Source of the DNA: a virus
Reading direction: 5' to 3' (one strand)
Length of the DNA: 44,125 nucleotides
IMG/VR virus record: IMGVR_UViG_3300023082_000016
Span: 1 to 44,125 of that record
A program made the position numbers and the translations under genes. Shown here piece after piece: positions 30,498 through 38,154 of the stretch (its first letter is position 1; every line of letters starts with the position of its first letter). The notes below the pieces were generated by a model, which worked only from the letters and a program-made list of their open reading frames with translations, did not search any database and was not told the DNA's origin.

Positions 30498-31334
30498 AAA
30501 ACTATTGATAAAATTCTGGCGGATTTGATGGCTAGGGCTGGCCTGAATCAGGTTCAGCTGTCCGCGCGCGCCAATGTTGGCCAGTCCACCATTTCCCGGA
30601 TTCTTAAGCCGAACGGGCCTAAGGGGATCAAGGAGCCGACAGACAAACAGGTCCGCCCTCTGGCGGAATACTTCGGCGTTACCACCGATCAGCTGCGCGG
30701 CTTCTCCCCTCTGATTCTTGAAGGTGCGCCGGAGAGCCCGGGGAAGATTGAAATACCGACTTCAACAGCGGACAAGCTCCGGGAAATGCTGGCAGGCAAG
30801 ACGCTGGGGAGTGACAAGCTCGCCAAACTGCTCGCTGTGGCTGAAGGCGATGAAGTAGAGCTGGCCGGAGGCGTCCTTGTGCATGACGCATACCGCCCAG
30901 GTAAGGTAGGCGACGAGGTCTGGATCGCTCACTACGACATTCGCGGCGCTCTAGGCGGTGGCGAGGTCGCCCATGACTACCCTGAAATGCTTCAGGACGT
31001 GCGCGTCAGCCCTTCGCAGCTTAGGGCCATGGGTGTTGAGTTCGTTGAGCATTACCACCTGAAGATGATTACAGGCTGGGGCCAGTCAATGACCCCCACC
31101 ATTAAGCATGGCGATCCTTTGCTGGTAGACATCAGCATCAAGGAGTTCGTCGGCGACGGAATCTACTTCTTCTCCTATCAAGGCTTCCAGTACATCAAGC
31201 GCTTACAGATGAAGGGGAAGGACAAATTCAAGATGATCTCGGACAACCGTAAGCACAAAGCCGAAGACATCTTTATCGATGAGACCTACATCCAGGCCCG
31301 GGTGCTCCTCGTCTGGAATGCCAACTTGGTGTAA
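30492..31334 (+). CDS. cI: CI-type phage repressor (XRE HTH + S24 peptidase)
   Basis: The product is 280 aa from the ATG at 30492. The N-terminal helix-turn-helix is LADLMARAGLNQVQLSARANVGQSTISRIL. The C-terminal S24 domain carries GQSMTPTIKHGDPLLVD (catalytic Ser) and GFQYIKRL (Lys). Between them, RGALGGGEVAHDYPE is the probable autocleavage region. It keeps the prophage silent by binding the two operator clusters and is inactivated by RecA after DNA damage. Three plus-strand genes follow closely and are probably expressed with it in the lysogen. Confidence 0.95.
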   Translation: MHKTIDKILADLMARAGLNQVQLSARANVGQSTISRILKPNGPKGIKEPTDKQVRPLAEYFGVTTDQLRGFSPLILEGAPESPGKIEIPTSTADKLREMLAGKTLGSDKLAKLLAVAEGDEVELAGGVLVHDAYRPGKVGDEVWIAHYDIRGALGGGEVAHDYPEMLQDVRVSPSQLRAMGVEFVEHYHLKMITGWGQSMTPTIKHGDPLLVDISIKEFVGDGIYFFSYQGFQYIKRLQMKGKDKFKMISDNRKHKAEDIFIDETYIQARVLLVWNANLV

Positions 31335-31338
31335 AGCC

Positions 31339-31566
31339 ATGGCCCTGAAGAAACCAAATCAGCAACTCCGGCGCGGACTATTGGATGCCGCCTCTGCCCT
31401 GGACGATCTGGCTCACGATATGTTTCGTGAGGCGCAGGTACGCGGTGACGTTGCTTTATTGGACGCGGCGGCGAAAATCGTGGTGCTCCATAAGCACATT
31501 GACGAGCTCAGGGCTTATGCGGATGAGGTGAAGGTTGGCCGGATTGTGCGGGAAAGGGCTGAATAG
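31339..31566 (+). CDS. Small helical protein after cI
   Basis: The product is 75 aa: two or three helices (LLDAASALDDLAHDMFREAQ; LDAAAKIVVLHKHIDELRAYADEVK), charged, with no signal or membrane segment. It starts 4 bp after the cI stop, so it is very likely co-transcribed in the lysogen. I do not recognise a family. Confidence 0.7.
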   Translation: MALKKPNQQLRRGLLDAASALDDLAHDMFREAQVRGDVALLDAAAKIVVLHKHIDELRAYADEVKVGRIVRERAE

Positions 31567-31607
31567 CTGCGTGACAGGAATTCAAATTCAACTGAAGGAT
31601 GCAGATT

Positions 31608-31937
31608 GTGAGTGATGAAATTGGAACCGCCACCGCCACAGCCGAAGCGACCGGGGATGCGGAGATTTCCAGGGGCAAGGCCCTAAAAGTGCCTCTGGCT
31701 GCTTTCGAGGCGTACCTTGATCGGATGCGGCCCGGCAGAAAGTGTGTGTTTTGTTCTAATGGGACATATCAAGTTGCGCCGTCGCCAGCGGGCGGAACGG
31801 CCGGCGTTGTAGCTACCCCTGTGCCAAATGTCGCAAAGATTGGGGTTTGGTTCTTTGTGGCTACATGCGACTTGTGCGGGGACACGAAACTTTTTCACGC
31901 CGGTCGCACCTATGCAGCCATGACGAGCGATGAATAA
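31608..31937 (+). CDS. Zinc-ribbon protein, lysogenic operon
   Basis: The product is 109 aa from a GTG at 31608, with GAAGGA 8-9 nt upstream; the ATG at 31599 is too close to that site. It carries KCVFCSNG and CDLCGD, two CxxC pairs about 45 residues apart that can bind one zinc. Between them is a hydrophobic segment (VAKIGVWFFVATC). It overlaps the next gene by one base (TAATG), so the two are coupled. Function unknown; possibly an exclusion or defence factor, given its place behind cI. Confidence 0.7.
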   Translation: MSDEIGTATATAEATGDAEISRGKALKVPLAAFEAYLDRMRPGRKCVFCSNGTYQVAPSPAGGTAGVVATPVPNVAKIGVWFFVATCDLCGDTKLFHAGRTYAAMTSDE

Positions 31938-32419
31938 TGGCGGCAGCACTGCGCTCTTCAGATTTTTTTGACTTATTTGAGGTAGAAGATAAGTCTTCAA
32001 GGCTGACAGATAGCCAACGCGGTTTCTTTTGGGAGGTTGAAAATGTGGATGCTTCTAATTCAACCGCGACCTCTACTGCTGATGAGCTGGTGTATACTCC
32101 AGCTTCAACCACGGATTCGATCAGCATTATGAGCGCTTTCAGAAAAGACCTTTTTGTCTCTATAACATTGCCAATTCTGATTGCGGCCGTGGGTGCCTCT
32201 GCGCTTGGGTGGGGTGCTTATACCCACCTCGACACTAAGCTTGATGCCGCAAAGACAGAGGCTTCTAGTGGTGTCGACCATCTCGGCGATATGCTAAGGA
32301 CAGAGCTGCGCGCGGATCGTGACGCTCGCGCCAAAGAATTCGAAGTCATTCGAGTCGAGATGAGAGAAGACAGGAAGGAAACCAGAGATGCCTTCAAAGA
32401 GCTGATAAAGAAGTCGTAA
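31937..32419 (+). CDS. Membrane protein with C-terminal coiled coil, lysogenic operon
   Basis: The product is 160 aa. Residues 1-65 are acidic and Ser/Thr-rich (cytoplasmic). One membrane segment follows (about 72-93, VSITLPILIAAVGASALGWGAY), then a charged coiled coil (about 96-158, DTKLDAAKTEAS; MREDRKETRDAFKELIKKS). I do not recognise a family. Its start overlaps the zinc-ribbon gene. The pair resembles the place of rexA/rexB behind cI in lambda (cytoplasmic sensor plus membrane effector), but only in layout. A terminator follows. Confidence 0.75.
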   Translation: MAAALRSSDFFDLFEVEDKSSRLTDSQRGFFWEVENVDASNSTATSTADELVYTPASTTDSISIMSAFRKDLFVSITLPILIAAVGASALGWGAYTHLDTKLDAAKTEASSGVDHLGDMLRTELRADRDARAKEFEVIRVEMREDRKETRDAFKELIKKS

Positions 32420-32465
32420 GCTGTTTTGCGGATGGTCGATTTCTGAAATATCTTCTGCTTCCTGA

Positions 32466-32491
32466 AAGCCCGGCCAAGCGCCGGGCTTTTT
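32466..32491. terminator. Terminator after the cI operon
   Basis: The stem AGCCCGG/CCGGGCT is followed by T5 on the plus strand, directly after the membrane protein gene. It separates the lysogenic operon from the convergent DUF1654 gene. Confidence 0.75.
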
Positions 32492-32499
32492 ATTGCCTG

Positions 32500-32814
32500 T
32501 CAGAAAGGTGCGGGTTCCTCTTCTAGCTCATCTGAAACCTCAACAGGGCGGTCCTCGTCCGCTATCGCCTCCCACCTCACCGTCACTGCCCCGTCGTCGT
32601 CAAAGGTGACGTCCAGCTCGTCAGTCTCCGAAAGCAAGCCCATCACTTCGTCCCACTCCCTATCCCCATCGGTATCCAGTCGGTGAATCGTCACCCGGCG
32701 CCGCTCCTGCGCTATTGGGTGGTTAATCATCCCTGAAACCCGCAGCCCTAAGCGTTCTACCCCGGACATCTGAACTCGTATTGCTGGTTTCGCCTTTGCC
32801 TGCGCCATGCTCAT
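32500..32814 (-). CDS. DUF1654 family protein
   Basis: The product is 104 aa from the ATG at 32814 (ATG at 32808 possible); GGAGGAGGGT precedes it. SGVERLGLRVSGMINHPIAQERRRVTIHRLDTDGDREWDEVM, then acidic LSETDELDVTFDDDGAVTVRWEA, matches DUF1654, a family largely confined to Pseudomonas and its phages. No function is known. It is divergent from the PL-like promoter; its own promoter would lie beside the second operator cluster (TTGTAG-18-TATATT on the minus strand), so CI may control it. Confidence 0.85.
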   Translation of the reverse strand: MSMAQAKAKPAIRVQMSGVERLGLRVSGMINHPIAQERRRVTIHRLDTDGDREWDEVMGLLSETDELDVTFDDDGAVTVRWEAIADEDRPVEVSDELEEEPAPF

Positions 32815-32904
32815 ACCCTCCTCCTTTGCTGTATATCCATCCAGTTGTTGCGGAGGATAGCCGAGGCTGTAGGAAAAGGTAAGCCGCTCCGAAGGAAAGA
32901 GACC

Positions 32905-32970
32905 GATATGCACAATCGTGAAAATATATGCACTGATGCATTGACACTACAATTGCACTGGTGCATATTT
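32905..32970 (+). promoter_or_regulatory. Left operator cluster and early promoter (PL)
   Basis: Two operators, ATGCACTGATGCAT (32928-32941) and TTGCACTGGTGCAT (32953-32966), plus a half-site at 32908, match those near cro. TTGACA (32941-32946), 17 nt and CATATT (32964-32969) form a plus-strand promoter; one operator abuts the -35 and the other covers the spacer and -10. CI would silence the integrase-side early operon from here. Confidence 0.8.
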
Positions 32971-32974
32971 CACC

Positions 32975-33270
32975 CATCGCAGCGAAACAGCGATAGGGCC
33001 TCAAAGGTCCTCGGGCAACCGGAACGCTCTTTAGCCACACAGCAAGACCCTTGCCGGATAACCACCGGCCCAGCAGTACAGGCAGCGATGAGTCGGCCTT
33101 AACGATTCAGAGGGGTGGCAACTGCCCCGGGCGTGCAGCGTAAAGCGCCGAGAACAGTTATCCAGCGGGAGAACAAGCCGAAAGGCCCGCGGCTGGAGAG
33201 AAAGACACACCCAAGAATTTCTGATGCCGCTTCGATGAGGCGGCATTGGAAATCAACGGGAGTTACAACG
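32975..33270 (+). ncRNA. Structured leader of the PL early transcript
   Basis: About 300 nt lie between the PL promoter and the first gene, with no gene I can support. Several GC-rich hairpins are visible, among them ATGCCGC/GCGGCAT (33224-33246) just before the first ribosome site and GGGG...CCCC near 33112-33128. It may be an antitermination leader (as put sites of HK022 or nut sites of lambda) or give rise to a small RNA. No boxA was recognised. Confidence 0.5.
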
Positions 33271-33588
33271 ATGGAAACGACTTCATTCAAGGCCGACAAG
33301 GTGTCCGTGGAAACTGACTATCGCGGAATGACGGTAACGGTCGAGGGCGACCCAAAGCTCATTGTTGAAGACATGGCGCTGGATGATCGGCTGCACGACT
33401 TGGATGTGCGCGATGTAATTGACTTCATCGGGGCTGATGAGGTCTTGAAGGCGATGACCGAAGAGGACCTGAGTGACTGGCTTAAAAGCGATCAGACGGA
33501 CCCCAGCGACATGCTCAACGCTATCGGCGAGGACGCCGTTCTGGAGTGGCTGAATAGCTGCGATTCGGACAGTAACTCGCCGGTTTAA
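33271..33588 (+). CDS. Acidic early protein
   Basis: The product is 105 aa from the ATG at 33271 with GGGAG upstream. After a beta start (KADKVSVETDYRGMTVTVEG) come short, very acidic helices (LDVRDVIDFIGADEVLKAM; EEDLSDWLKSDQ; AIGEDAVLEWLNSCDS) that look like degenerate repeats. Strong negative charge could mimic DNA, as in anti-restriction or anti-recombination proteins, but this is a guess. It is the first gene of the PL operon, a common place for host-takeover proteins. Confidence 0.7.
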   Translation: METTSFKADKVSVETDYRGMTVTVEGDPKLIVEDMALDDRLHDLDVRDVIDFIGADEVLKAMTEEDLSDWLKSDQTDPSDMLNAIGEDAVLEWLNSCDSDSNSPV

Positions 33589-33650
33589 AACCACACCCCC
33601 TCACCCCTATACCGGGCTCTGAGGTAAATGACTGGGATGGGAGATAGAAG

Positions 33651-33983
33651 ATGAGCTACATGCCGAAACGAATTGAGCAGCTGACTGACCTTGAGCAATT
33701 CGAACTGATGGTTGCTGCGTATCCGGAGAAGTTCGAATCCCGCGAAGAGGCTGGCGACGACCTCTGGGATGAGGTGATGGAGCTCTTCGAAGAGACAATC
33801 TGCGATCAGGAATTGGTCTTGGACCTCCTGTCTCGAATGATCTACCTGTCCATGCCGATGGGGTCGCCGCTGACCGGCAGAGCCTTCCATGTGCTGGGCA
33901 AGCCTGAGCTTGTTGCTGACGGAACTGTCCGGATGATGTCGGCAGTGAGTCGCGAGTTCGTTGTGAAGGCAGTAGCCGCCTAA
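33651..33983 (+). CDS. Hypothetical early protein
   Basis: The product is 110 aa, acidic and helical (LTDLEQFELMVAAYPEKFESREEAGDDLWDEVMELFEETI), with no Cys cluster or membrane segment. The ending (LTGRAFHVLGKPELVADGTVRMMSAVSREFVVKA) looks folded. I know no function. GGGAGATAGAAG precedes the ATG. Confidence 0.75.
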   Translation: MSYMPKRIEQLTDLEQFELMVAAYPEKFESREEAGDDLWDEVMELFEETICDQELVLDLLSRMIYLSMPMGSPLTGRAFHVLGKPELVADGTVRMMSAVSREFVVKAVAA

Positions 33984-34013
33984 ACCACCCCATCAACGCA
34001 ACGGAGCAAGACA

Positions 34014-34226
34014 ATGAGTGAGCGCATCCCTTGCTCGCAATATGAGCCGAGCACCAATAAGTGCCAGAGCGGGTTTCCGCTTATACATGCGGTCTGCTGG
34101 GGCGGCCTGAATGGGTGCCCAACGTGCGGGAAGTCAGATAGTTCTCCGATGTGCATGCAGGAAGATCCGCCATCCCACCTGATGCGCGCCGACGGCCATC
34201 CGATGGGGTGGCCTGATGCGCAATAA
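34014..34226 (+). CDS. Cys-rich small early protein
   Basis: The product is 70 aa with six Cys, including CPTCG and Cys/His around them, suggesting bound zinc. GGAGCAAGACA precedes the ATG; the same ribosome-site sequence precedes the gene at 34368. Its end overlaps the next gene by 11 bp. Function unknown. Confidence 0.6.
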   Translation: MSERIPCSQYEPSTNKCQSGFPLIHAVCWGGLNGCPTCGKSDSSPMCMQEDPPSHLMRADGHPMGWPDAQ

Positions 34227-34395
34227 GTACGCTGGAACCTCCTACCGCTGCGGGCTGCATGTTGCGCCCGGTGCTGGTCACTTCGAGCGTTATCAAGGCG
34301 GCTGGCGAACCCAGCACGCCCAATGCGCAATTGATGCTCGAAACGCCAATCAGGAAGGAGCAAGACAATGGCACTGCCAAATAACTATTTCGTGA
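34216..34395 (+). CDS. Small 59-aa phage protein
   Basis: The product is 59 aa: MRNKYAGTSYRCGLHVAPGAGHFERYQGGWRTQHAQCAI. The pattern (two Cys, GxGHFER, W-x-x-QHA-x-C) is one I know from many small Pseudomonas phage proteins, where a CxxC is usual; here the first pair is Y-R-C, so one Cys may be lost. It overlaps both neighbours (11 and 28 bp). Confidence 0.7.
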   Translation: MRNKYAGTSYRCGLHVAPGAGHFERYQGGWRTQHAQCAIDARNANQEGARQWHCQITIS

Positions 34396-34598
34396 ACCAT
34401 AAAACTCGGATGCGGCAAATTCTTGGCGGCCGAGGTAGTGAGCATCTTGCGAATATCAATAAGGCGCTGCGAGATGGATACGTCGAAGTCACTGCTGATG
34501 AACAAGATGCTTTTGGCGAGGAAACACAAAAGCTAATTTCTGCCGGATGGAACAAGTCGCCACGAACCCTGAAGAACTTCATTCATCTTCTTGATTAG
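34368..34598 (+). CDS. Hypothetical early protein
   Basis: The product is 76 aa: MALPNNYFVNHKTRMRQILGGRGSEHLANINKALRDGYVEV, then helical to the end (LKNFIHLLD). No known domain. AAGGAGCAAGACA precedes the ATG, identical to the site of 34014. Soluble and slightly basic. Confidence 0.7.
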   Translation: MALPNNYFVNHKTRMRQILGGRGSEHLANINKALRDGYVEVTADEQDAFGEETQKLISAGWNKSPRTLKNFIHLLD

Positions 34599-35062
34599 CG
34601 CAAAGCCACCGCATAACCGCCCTATGGGCAAGAGTACCGATCACCTGTTTAGGCAGGCTGCATCGGTCTGCGTCTTGATTCCGGGTAGGGCTTGCCTCCG
34701 GTGCCACCAGATGGTGAAGACGCAGAACCAATGCAGATGAACGCCCAGGCTGATGGGTTAAGAACCAGCTGGTTTCGGCGACTGCCAGTAAATCTGGAGT
34801 TCAGCACCAGACATCTGCACCCCCATTCCATAGGTGGCCACTGCCTGCCCAGTGAGCGAGCGACAGGAGATACGCAAATGAGCTCTTACTAACCCCCTCC
34901 CCCGGCAGCCACCTAAATGTGAGTGAGCCCTGTATCTGCGGACCCGGTTAACGCCGGGTTTTTATTGCCCCGAATTTAATCGCATGAACCCACTCCGGCG
35001 CCTATGTGGCCTACGGCCGTTCTTGAGGGTTCAGCCGATTGCATTTGAACGATGAGGATTGA
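34599..35062 (+). other. Gene-free stretch in the early operon with a terminator
   Basis: No gene is supported here; a 66-codon frame at 34692-34892 has no ribosome site and odd composition. At 34942-34967 the stem CCCGG/CCGGG is followed by T5 on the plus strand, so it would stop early transcripts unless they are antiterminated. The GC-rich stretch 34640-34900 may fold but I see no known RNA family. Confidence 0.55.
34942..34967 (+). terminator. Terminator inside the early operon
   Basis: The stem ACCCGG/CCGGGT with a short loop (TTAACG) is followed by T5. It lies upstream of most of the recombination genes, a position like lambda tL2. Confidence 0.7.
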
Positions 35063-35065
35063 GTG

Positions 35066-35302
35066 ATGAGTAAAGACACTGGTGGTGCCGCTTTCCCAAT
35101 GCTGGGAAACATTGGCTACAACACCGAATGGCAGACCGATCAAGGCATGAACCTGCGCGATTACTTCGCGGCCAAGGCGCTGCAAGGAATGATCACGACC
35201 TCAGGCCATCCAGCATTACTCGGGCTGGGCGGATGCGAGATCGATACCGCCCAAGCTGCATACAAGATGGCTGACGCGATGATCTCAGCCCGAAACGCAT
35301 AA
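35066..35302 (+). CDS. Conserved small phage protein (LRDYFAAKALQG type)
   Basis: The product is 78 aa from the ATG at 35066. The segment GMNLRDYFAAKALQGMITTSG, with YKMADAMISARNA at the end, is shared by many short proteins in phage early regions. Function unknown. A GTG one codon upstream is the alternative start. Confidence 0.8.
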   Translation: MSKDTGGAAFPMLGNIGYNTEWQTDQGMNLRDYFAAKALQGMITTSGHPALLGLGGCEIDTAQAAYKMADAMISARNA

Positions 35303-35324
35303 CCCACCGCCAACGGAGGCGACC

Positions 35325-35714
35325 ATGAACGCAGCAATCAAACTGGCACAGTTCGAATATGACAATCGCCTCCCGGCCGAGATAGACGGCACGGCAGAGC
35401 GGGAATGGGTAGCAAACGGCGTTGAGCAGTTGCTAATCGGCGCTGACGTTGAGCGCGGCGTGACCTATGAACGGTTCGCCGTGGCGGTCGATGAGTTCGC
35501 CATGGAGCAGCTTGGCGATACCGGCGTGAGCCCTTCGGTTCTTGGGCGGCTGATTCTGCTGGCTCGTCGGAAGGCTACATCGGAAGCCGCCAGTGCTGCC
35601 GGTGAGGCCCTGAACTGCACCGATCCCGATGAGGCTATACGCCAGATCGCCGTCGCGCTACTGGCGCCATATGCGAAGGCTGGTTCGGTTGCGCTGGCCG
35701 AGGATGCGTTGTGA
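35325..35714 (+). CDS. Hypothetical early protein
   Basis: The product is 129 aa: helical, acidic N-terminus (EIDGTAEREWVANGVEQLLIGADVERGVTYERFAVAVDEFAMEQ), then an Ala-rich C-terminal half. No recognised family. GGAGG precedes the ATG, and the next gene overlaps by 4 bp (GTGA). Confidence 0.75.
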   Translation: MNAAIKLAQFEYDNRLPAEIDGTAEREWVANGVEQLLIGADVERGVTYERFAVAVDEFAMEQLGDTGVSPSVLGRLILLARRKATSEAASAAGEALNCTDPDEAIRQIAVALLAPYAKAGSVALAEDAL

Positions 35715-35905
35715 GCCCTCACATATTGATCGACGTTGCACTTGAAGGCTTGGCCGACTTGGACTGCCCACCACTGAATGAGGTGCTGGTGCAGAAGCAG
35801 ATCAACGACCACCTCCTCGCCAATGCAATCACCATCGAAGAATTCCACCACTACTGCAGAAGGCTGACAGACACGCTTGAGCGTCGGCCAGGGAGAGCGG
35901 CATGA
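35711..35905 (+). CDS. Small hypothetical early protein
   Basis: The product is 64 aa from a GTG that overlaps the previous stop: MSPHILIDVALEGLADLDCPPLNEVLVQKQIN, with a helical end (EFHHYCRRLTDTLERRPGR). Translation is coupled on both sides (ATGA at 35902). Function unknown. Confidence 0.65.
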   Translation: MSPHILIDVALEGLADLDCPPLNEVLVQKQINDHLLANAITIEEFHHYCRRLTDTLERRPGRAA

Positions 35906-36453
35906 GCAATATTCCAGAAGGCACTCAGTTCATCGAAGCGGGATGCGGCGAAAAAGGCTTCCGCAAGTACGAAAAAGGGTGCTGGTGGTTTTTCGAAGGG
36001 TTTTGGCGCCATGTTGACTGGAAGATGGGGGATCTTAGGCCTGTAACCGAGCACCCCTTATATGTCGCTCCGGCAACTCCTTGGAGCGGCGAAGGCCTGC
36101 CGCCAGTCGGAATGGTGTGTGAGTTTGCTGGATACCATGCGGATGAAGCCGCGCCCACCGGCTTATCCGTTGGCGACAAAGTGACGGTAATTGCTCACTA
36201 CTTGAGCGGATGCGTTCAGGTTGCAGCGTTCACCTACAACTGCGCGGCCAACTTCGGAGCTTTGTATGTTGAACAGGGAGCGCACGGTTGCTTCCGCCCA
36301 ATCCGCACCCCCGAGCAGATCGCGGCCGATGAGCGCAGCAAAGAGATAGGCGATATGCGTGAAATCGTAACTCATGAAAGCCTAAAGGGGCTTGGCCTGA
36401 CTTTGCATCTTCAGGCTCTGTACGACGCAGGCTATCGCAAGGTGACGCCATGA
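35902..36453 (+). CDS. Hypothetical early protein with repeated aromatic motifs
   Basis: The product is 183 aa. The start is rich in Trp and Phe (GCWWFFEGFWRHVDWKMGD), with a GLPPVGMVCEFAG segment and then VGDKVTVIAHYLSGCVQVAAF as a beta domain, ending in LQALYDAGYRKV. Phage proteins with LPPVGxxCE are common in early regions and their function is unknown. It overlaps both neighbours by 4 bp. Confidence 0.75.
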   Translation: MSNIPEGTQFIEAGCGEKGFRKYEKGCWWFFEGFWRHVDWKMGDLRPVTEHPLYVAPATPWSGEGLPPVGMVCEFAGYHADEAAPTGLSVGDKVTVIAHYLSGCVQVAAFTYNCAANFGALYVEQGAHGCFRPIRTPEQIAADERSKEIGDMREIVTHESLKGLGLTLHLQALYDAGYRKVTP

Positions 36454-36671
36454 CAACCCCACTCTACGGATCACTGATCGACGATCAGATAACCGAACTG
36501 CCAGACCACATGGCCTTGCCTGATGACCGGGTGCTGATGGTGTTCAAGGGCCTGACGACCGAGGACGCCCAGCATCAGGCGCGTATCGCCGGGATTGAGA
36601 ATGCGATGTGCTGGACCAAGCGCGCCATTCTGTGCGGCATGTGCACCCTGACTTATCAGGTATGGGCATGA
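36450..36671 (+). CDS. Small hypothetical early protein
   Basis: The product is 73 aa: LPDHMALPDDRVLMVFKGLTTEDAQHQARIAGIENAMCW, then a C-terminal Cys-rich hydrophobic end (RAILCGMCTLTYQVWA). No known family. It overlaps the next small membrane protein gene (ATGA). Confidence 0.65.
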   Translation: MTTPLYGSLIDDQITELPDHMALPDDRVLMVFKGLTTEDAQHQARIAGIENAMCWTKRAILCGMCTLTYQVWA

Positions 36672-36784
36672 CCAGATACCAGCACGCCAAGCGCATCTAC
36701 ATTCTGCGCGGATCACTCATCGTTCTGACCTTCGCCACTGCCTGGATGCTCGCCAGCGCTTACGCCGGGCACGTCACGAACTAA
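36668..36784 (+). CDS. 38-aa membrane peptide
   Basis: The product is 38 aa: a basic start (MTRYQHAKRIYILRG), then one hydrophobic segment (SLIVLTFATAWMLASAYA) and a short tail. The charges predict the N-terminus inside. Its ATG overlaps the previous stop. Small phage membrane peptides of this kind are often of unknown function. Confidence 0.6.
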   Translation: MTRYQHAKRIYILRGSLIVLTFATAWMLASAYAGHVTN

Positions 36785-36841
36785 CCCATTACCTAATTCA
36801 ATCGCAGCGCCCCGGTAACGGTATGGCGCACGGAGACTGTC

Positions 36842-37582
36842 ATGTCTGAGAAAAACCTCAGCATTTGGAGTCAGGTCGAAAAGACCGACACCCGATACAC
36901 GAAAGACGCCAAGGTCGGCGGCCAGCAAATCACCAGCCTGAACGGCACCGCCATGATCATGAAGGCCACTGAAGTGTTCGGCCCTGCTGGCATTGGGTTT
37001 GGCTGGTCAGTGCTTGAAGAGCGCTTTGACAAGGGCGCAGAGATTTTCAGTGGCGAAGGCGATAAGCGCATCAGCCTGGGCCACGAACTGAATCACACGG
37101 TGAAGATCTTGTTTTGGATCAAGCAGGACGGCCAGCGCGGAGAGTTCGAGCAGTACGGGTGCACGCCCTACCTCTACAAGAGCAAGTACGGCACCACCAC
37201 CGACGGCGAGGCCCCCAAGAAGTCCCTGACCGACGCAATCAAGAAGTCCCTGTCAATGCTCGGCTTCAGTGCTGACGTGTTCCTCGGCCTCTTTGAGGAC
37301 CGCGAATACGTAGAGCAGCGACGCGACGAAGTGAAGATCGAGCAGGCGGAGGACCAAGAGGCCGAGAAGCAGCGCCAGCAAGACGAGCGTCTGGAATTCA
37401 TCAGATCGACAATCGAAACGATGGGCAAGGCACTTTCGATTGGCGAGCTGAAGAAGATCCACGACTCGGCAGTCCGCAAGCTCACCCTGCGCAACGACAA
37501 GAAAGGCGCGGATCGTATCGCGATTGAACTGGAAAAGCAGCGCACCCGTATCGCCGGTGAGCCACAGGAGAAAGCGTCATGA
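36842..37582 (+). CDS. Rad52-like single-strand annealing protein
   Basis: The product is 246 aa. IWSQVEKTDTRYTKDAKVGGQQITSLNGTAMIMKATEVFGPAGIGFGWSVLEER, then EFEQYGCTPYL and DGEAPKKSLTDAIKKSLSMLGFSADVFLG, is the pattern of phage recombinases with a Rad52/Sak-type fold. The C-terminal 90 residues are a charged helical region that could bind SSB. It would anneal complementary strands in recombination or circularisation. Gp157 overlaps its stop and SSB follows, which supports the role. No exonuclease was recognised. Confidence 0.8.
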   Translation: MSEKNLSIWSQVEKTDTRYTKDAKVGGQQITSLNGTAMIMKATEVFGPAGIGFGWSVLEERFDKGAEIFSGEGDKRISLGHELNHTVKILFWIKQDGQRGEFEQYGCTPYLYKSKYGTTTDGEAPKKSLTDAIKKSLSMLGFSADVFLGLFEDREYVEQRRDEVKIEQAEDQEAEKQRQQDERLEFIRSTIETMGKALSIGELKKIHDSAVRKLTLRNDKKGADRIAIELEKQRTRIAGEPQEKAS

Positions 37583-38145
37583 CCCAACTCTACAAATTGA
37601 CCGGGCAAATGGCTGAGCTTGAGGCCATGTGCGACACCGACGATGAGGGGCTAAAGGTCGCTCTCCAGGACACGATGAACGCCATCCAAGGCGAGTTCGA
37701 GGTTAAGGCTGAAAGCATCGTTATGCTCGCCCGAAACATCGAGGGCGATATCAGCGCCATAGACAAAGAGGTTGAGCGCCTGAAGGAGCTGAAGCGCATC
37801 AAAGGAAATAGCGTGACAGAGCTCAAGGACTATCTGCGACGCAACATGGATGCAGCCAAGCTCAAATCAATCAAGCGTCCGCTATTTACGATCACTCTGG
37901 CTATGGGGTCAGAAAAGGTGATCGTCGACAACAAAGACGCAGTCCCTGATGACCTTATGGCTGTGTCCACCTCAATTGAGCCTGACAAGAGGCTTATCGC
38001 TGAGCAGCTAAAGGAGCTTCGCGCCCATAACGCCGAGGTTCAAAAGCGAATTGATGCTGGCGACGAGTCGGCGGCTGAAGAACTTAAACCTATCCCGTCC
38101 TGGGCTCACCTTGAGCGCGGCGACTCATCCATCCGTATCAAGTAA
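37579..38145 (+). CDS. Siphovirus Gp157 family protein
   Basis: The product is 188 aa. A long coiled coil (about 18-90) with DTMNAIQGEFEVKAESIVMLARNIEGDISAIDKEVERLKELKR is followed by LKDYLRRNMDAAKLKSIKRPLFTITLA, the usual Gp157 pattern. Family members are linked to phage resistance in Streptococcus and usually lie beside annealing proteins and SSB, as here. It may help recombination. It overlaps the Rad52-like gene by 4 bp. Confidence 0.9.
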   Translation: MTQLYKLTGQMAELEAMCDTDDEGLKVALQDTMNAIQGEFEVKAESIVMLARNIEGDISAIDKEVERLKELKRIKGNSVTELKDYLRRNMDAAKLKSIKRPLFTITLAMGSEKVIVDNKDAVPDDLMAVSTSIEPDKRLIAEQLKELRAHNAEVQKRIDAGDESAAEELKPIPSWAHLERGDSSIRIK

Positions 38146-38154
38146 GGATCAAGA

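Noticed and set aside
30492-31334. cI starting at 30219 or 30462
   Set aside because: A start upstream would place the operators and the cro promoter inside the coding region; the protein pattern begins at MHKTIDKILADLM.
34692-34892. 66-codon plus-strand frame in the gap of the early operon
   Set aside because: No ribosome site before the start and no coupling to neighbours; composition is unlike the adjacent genes.
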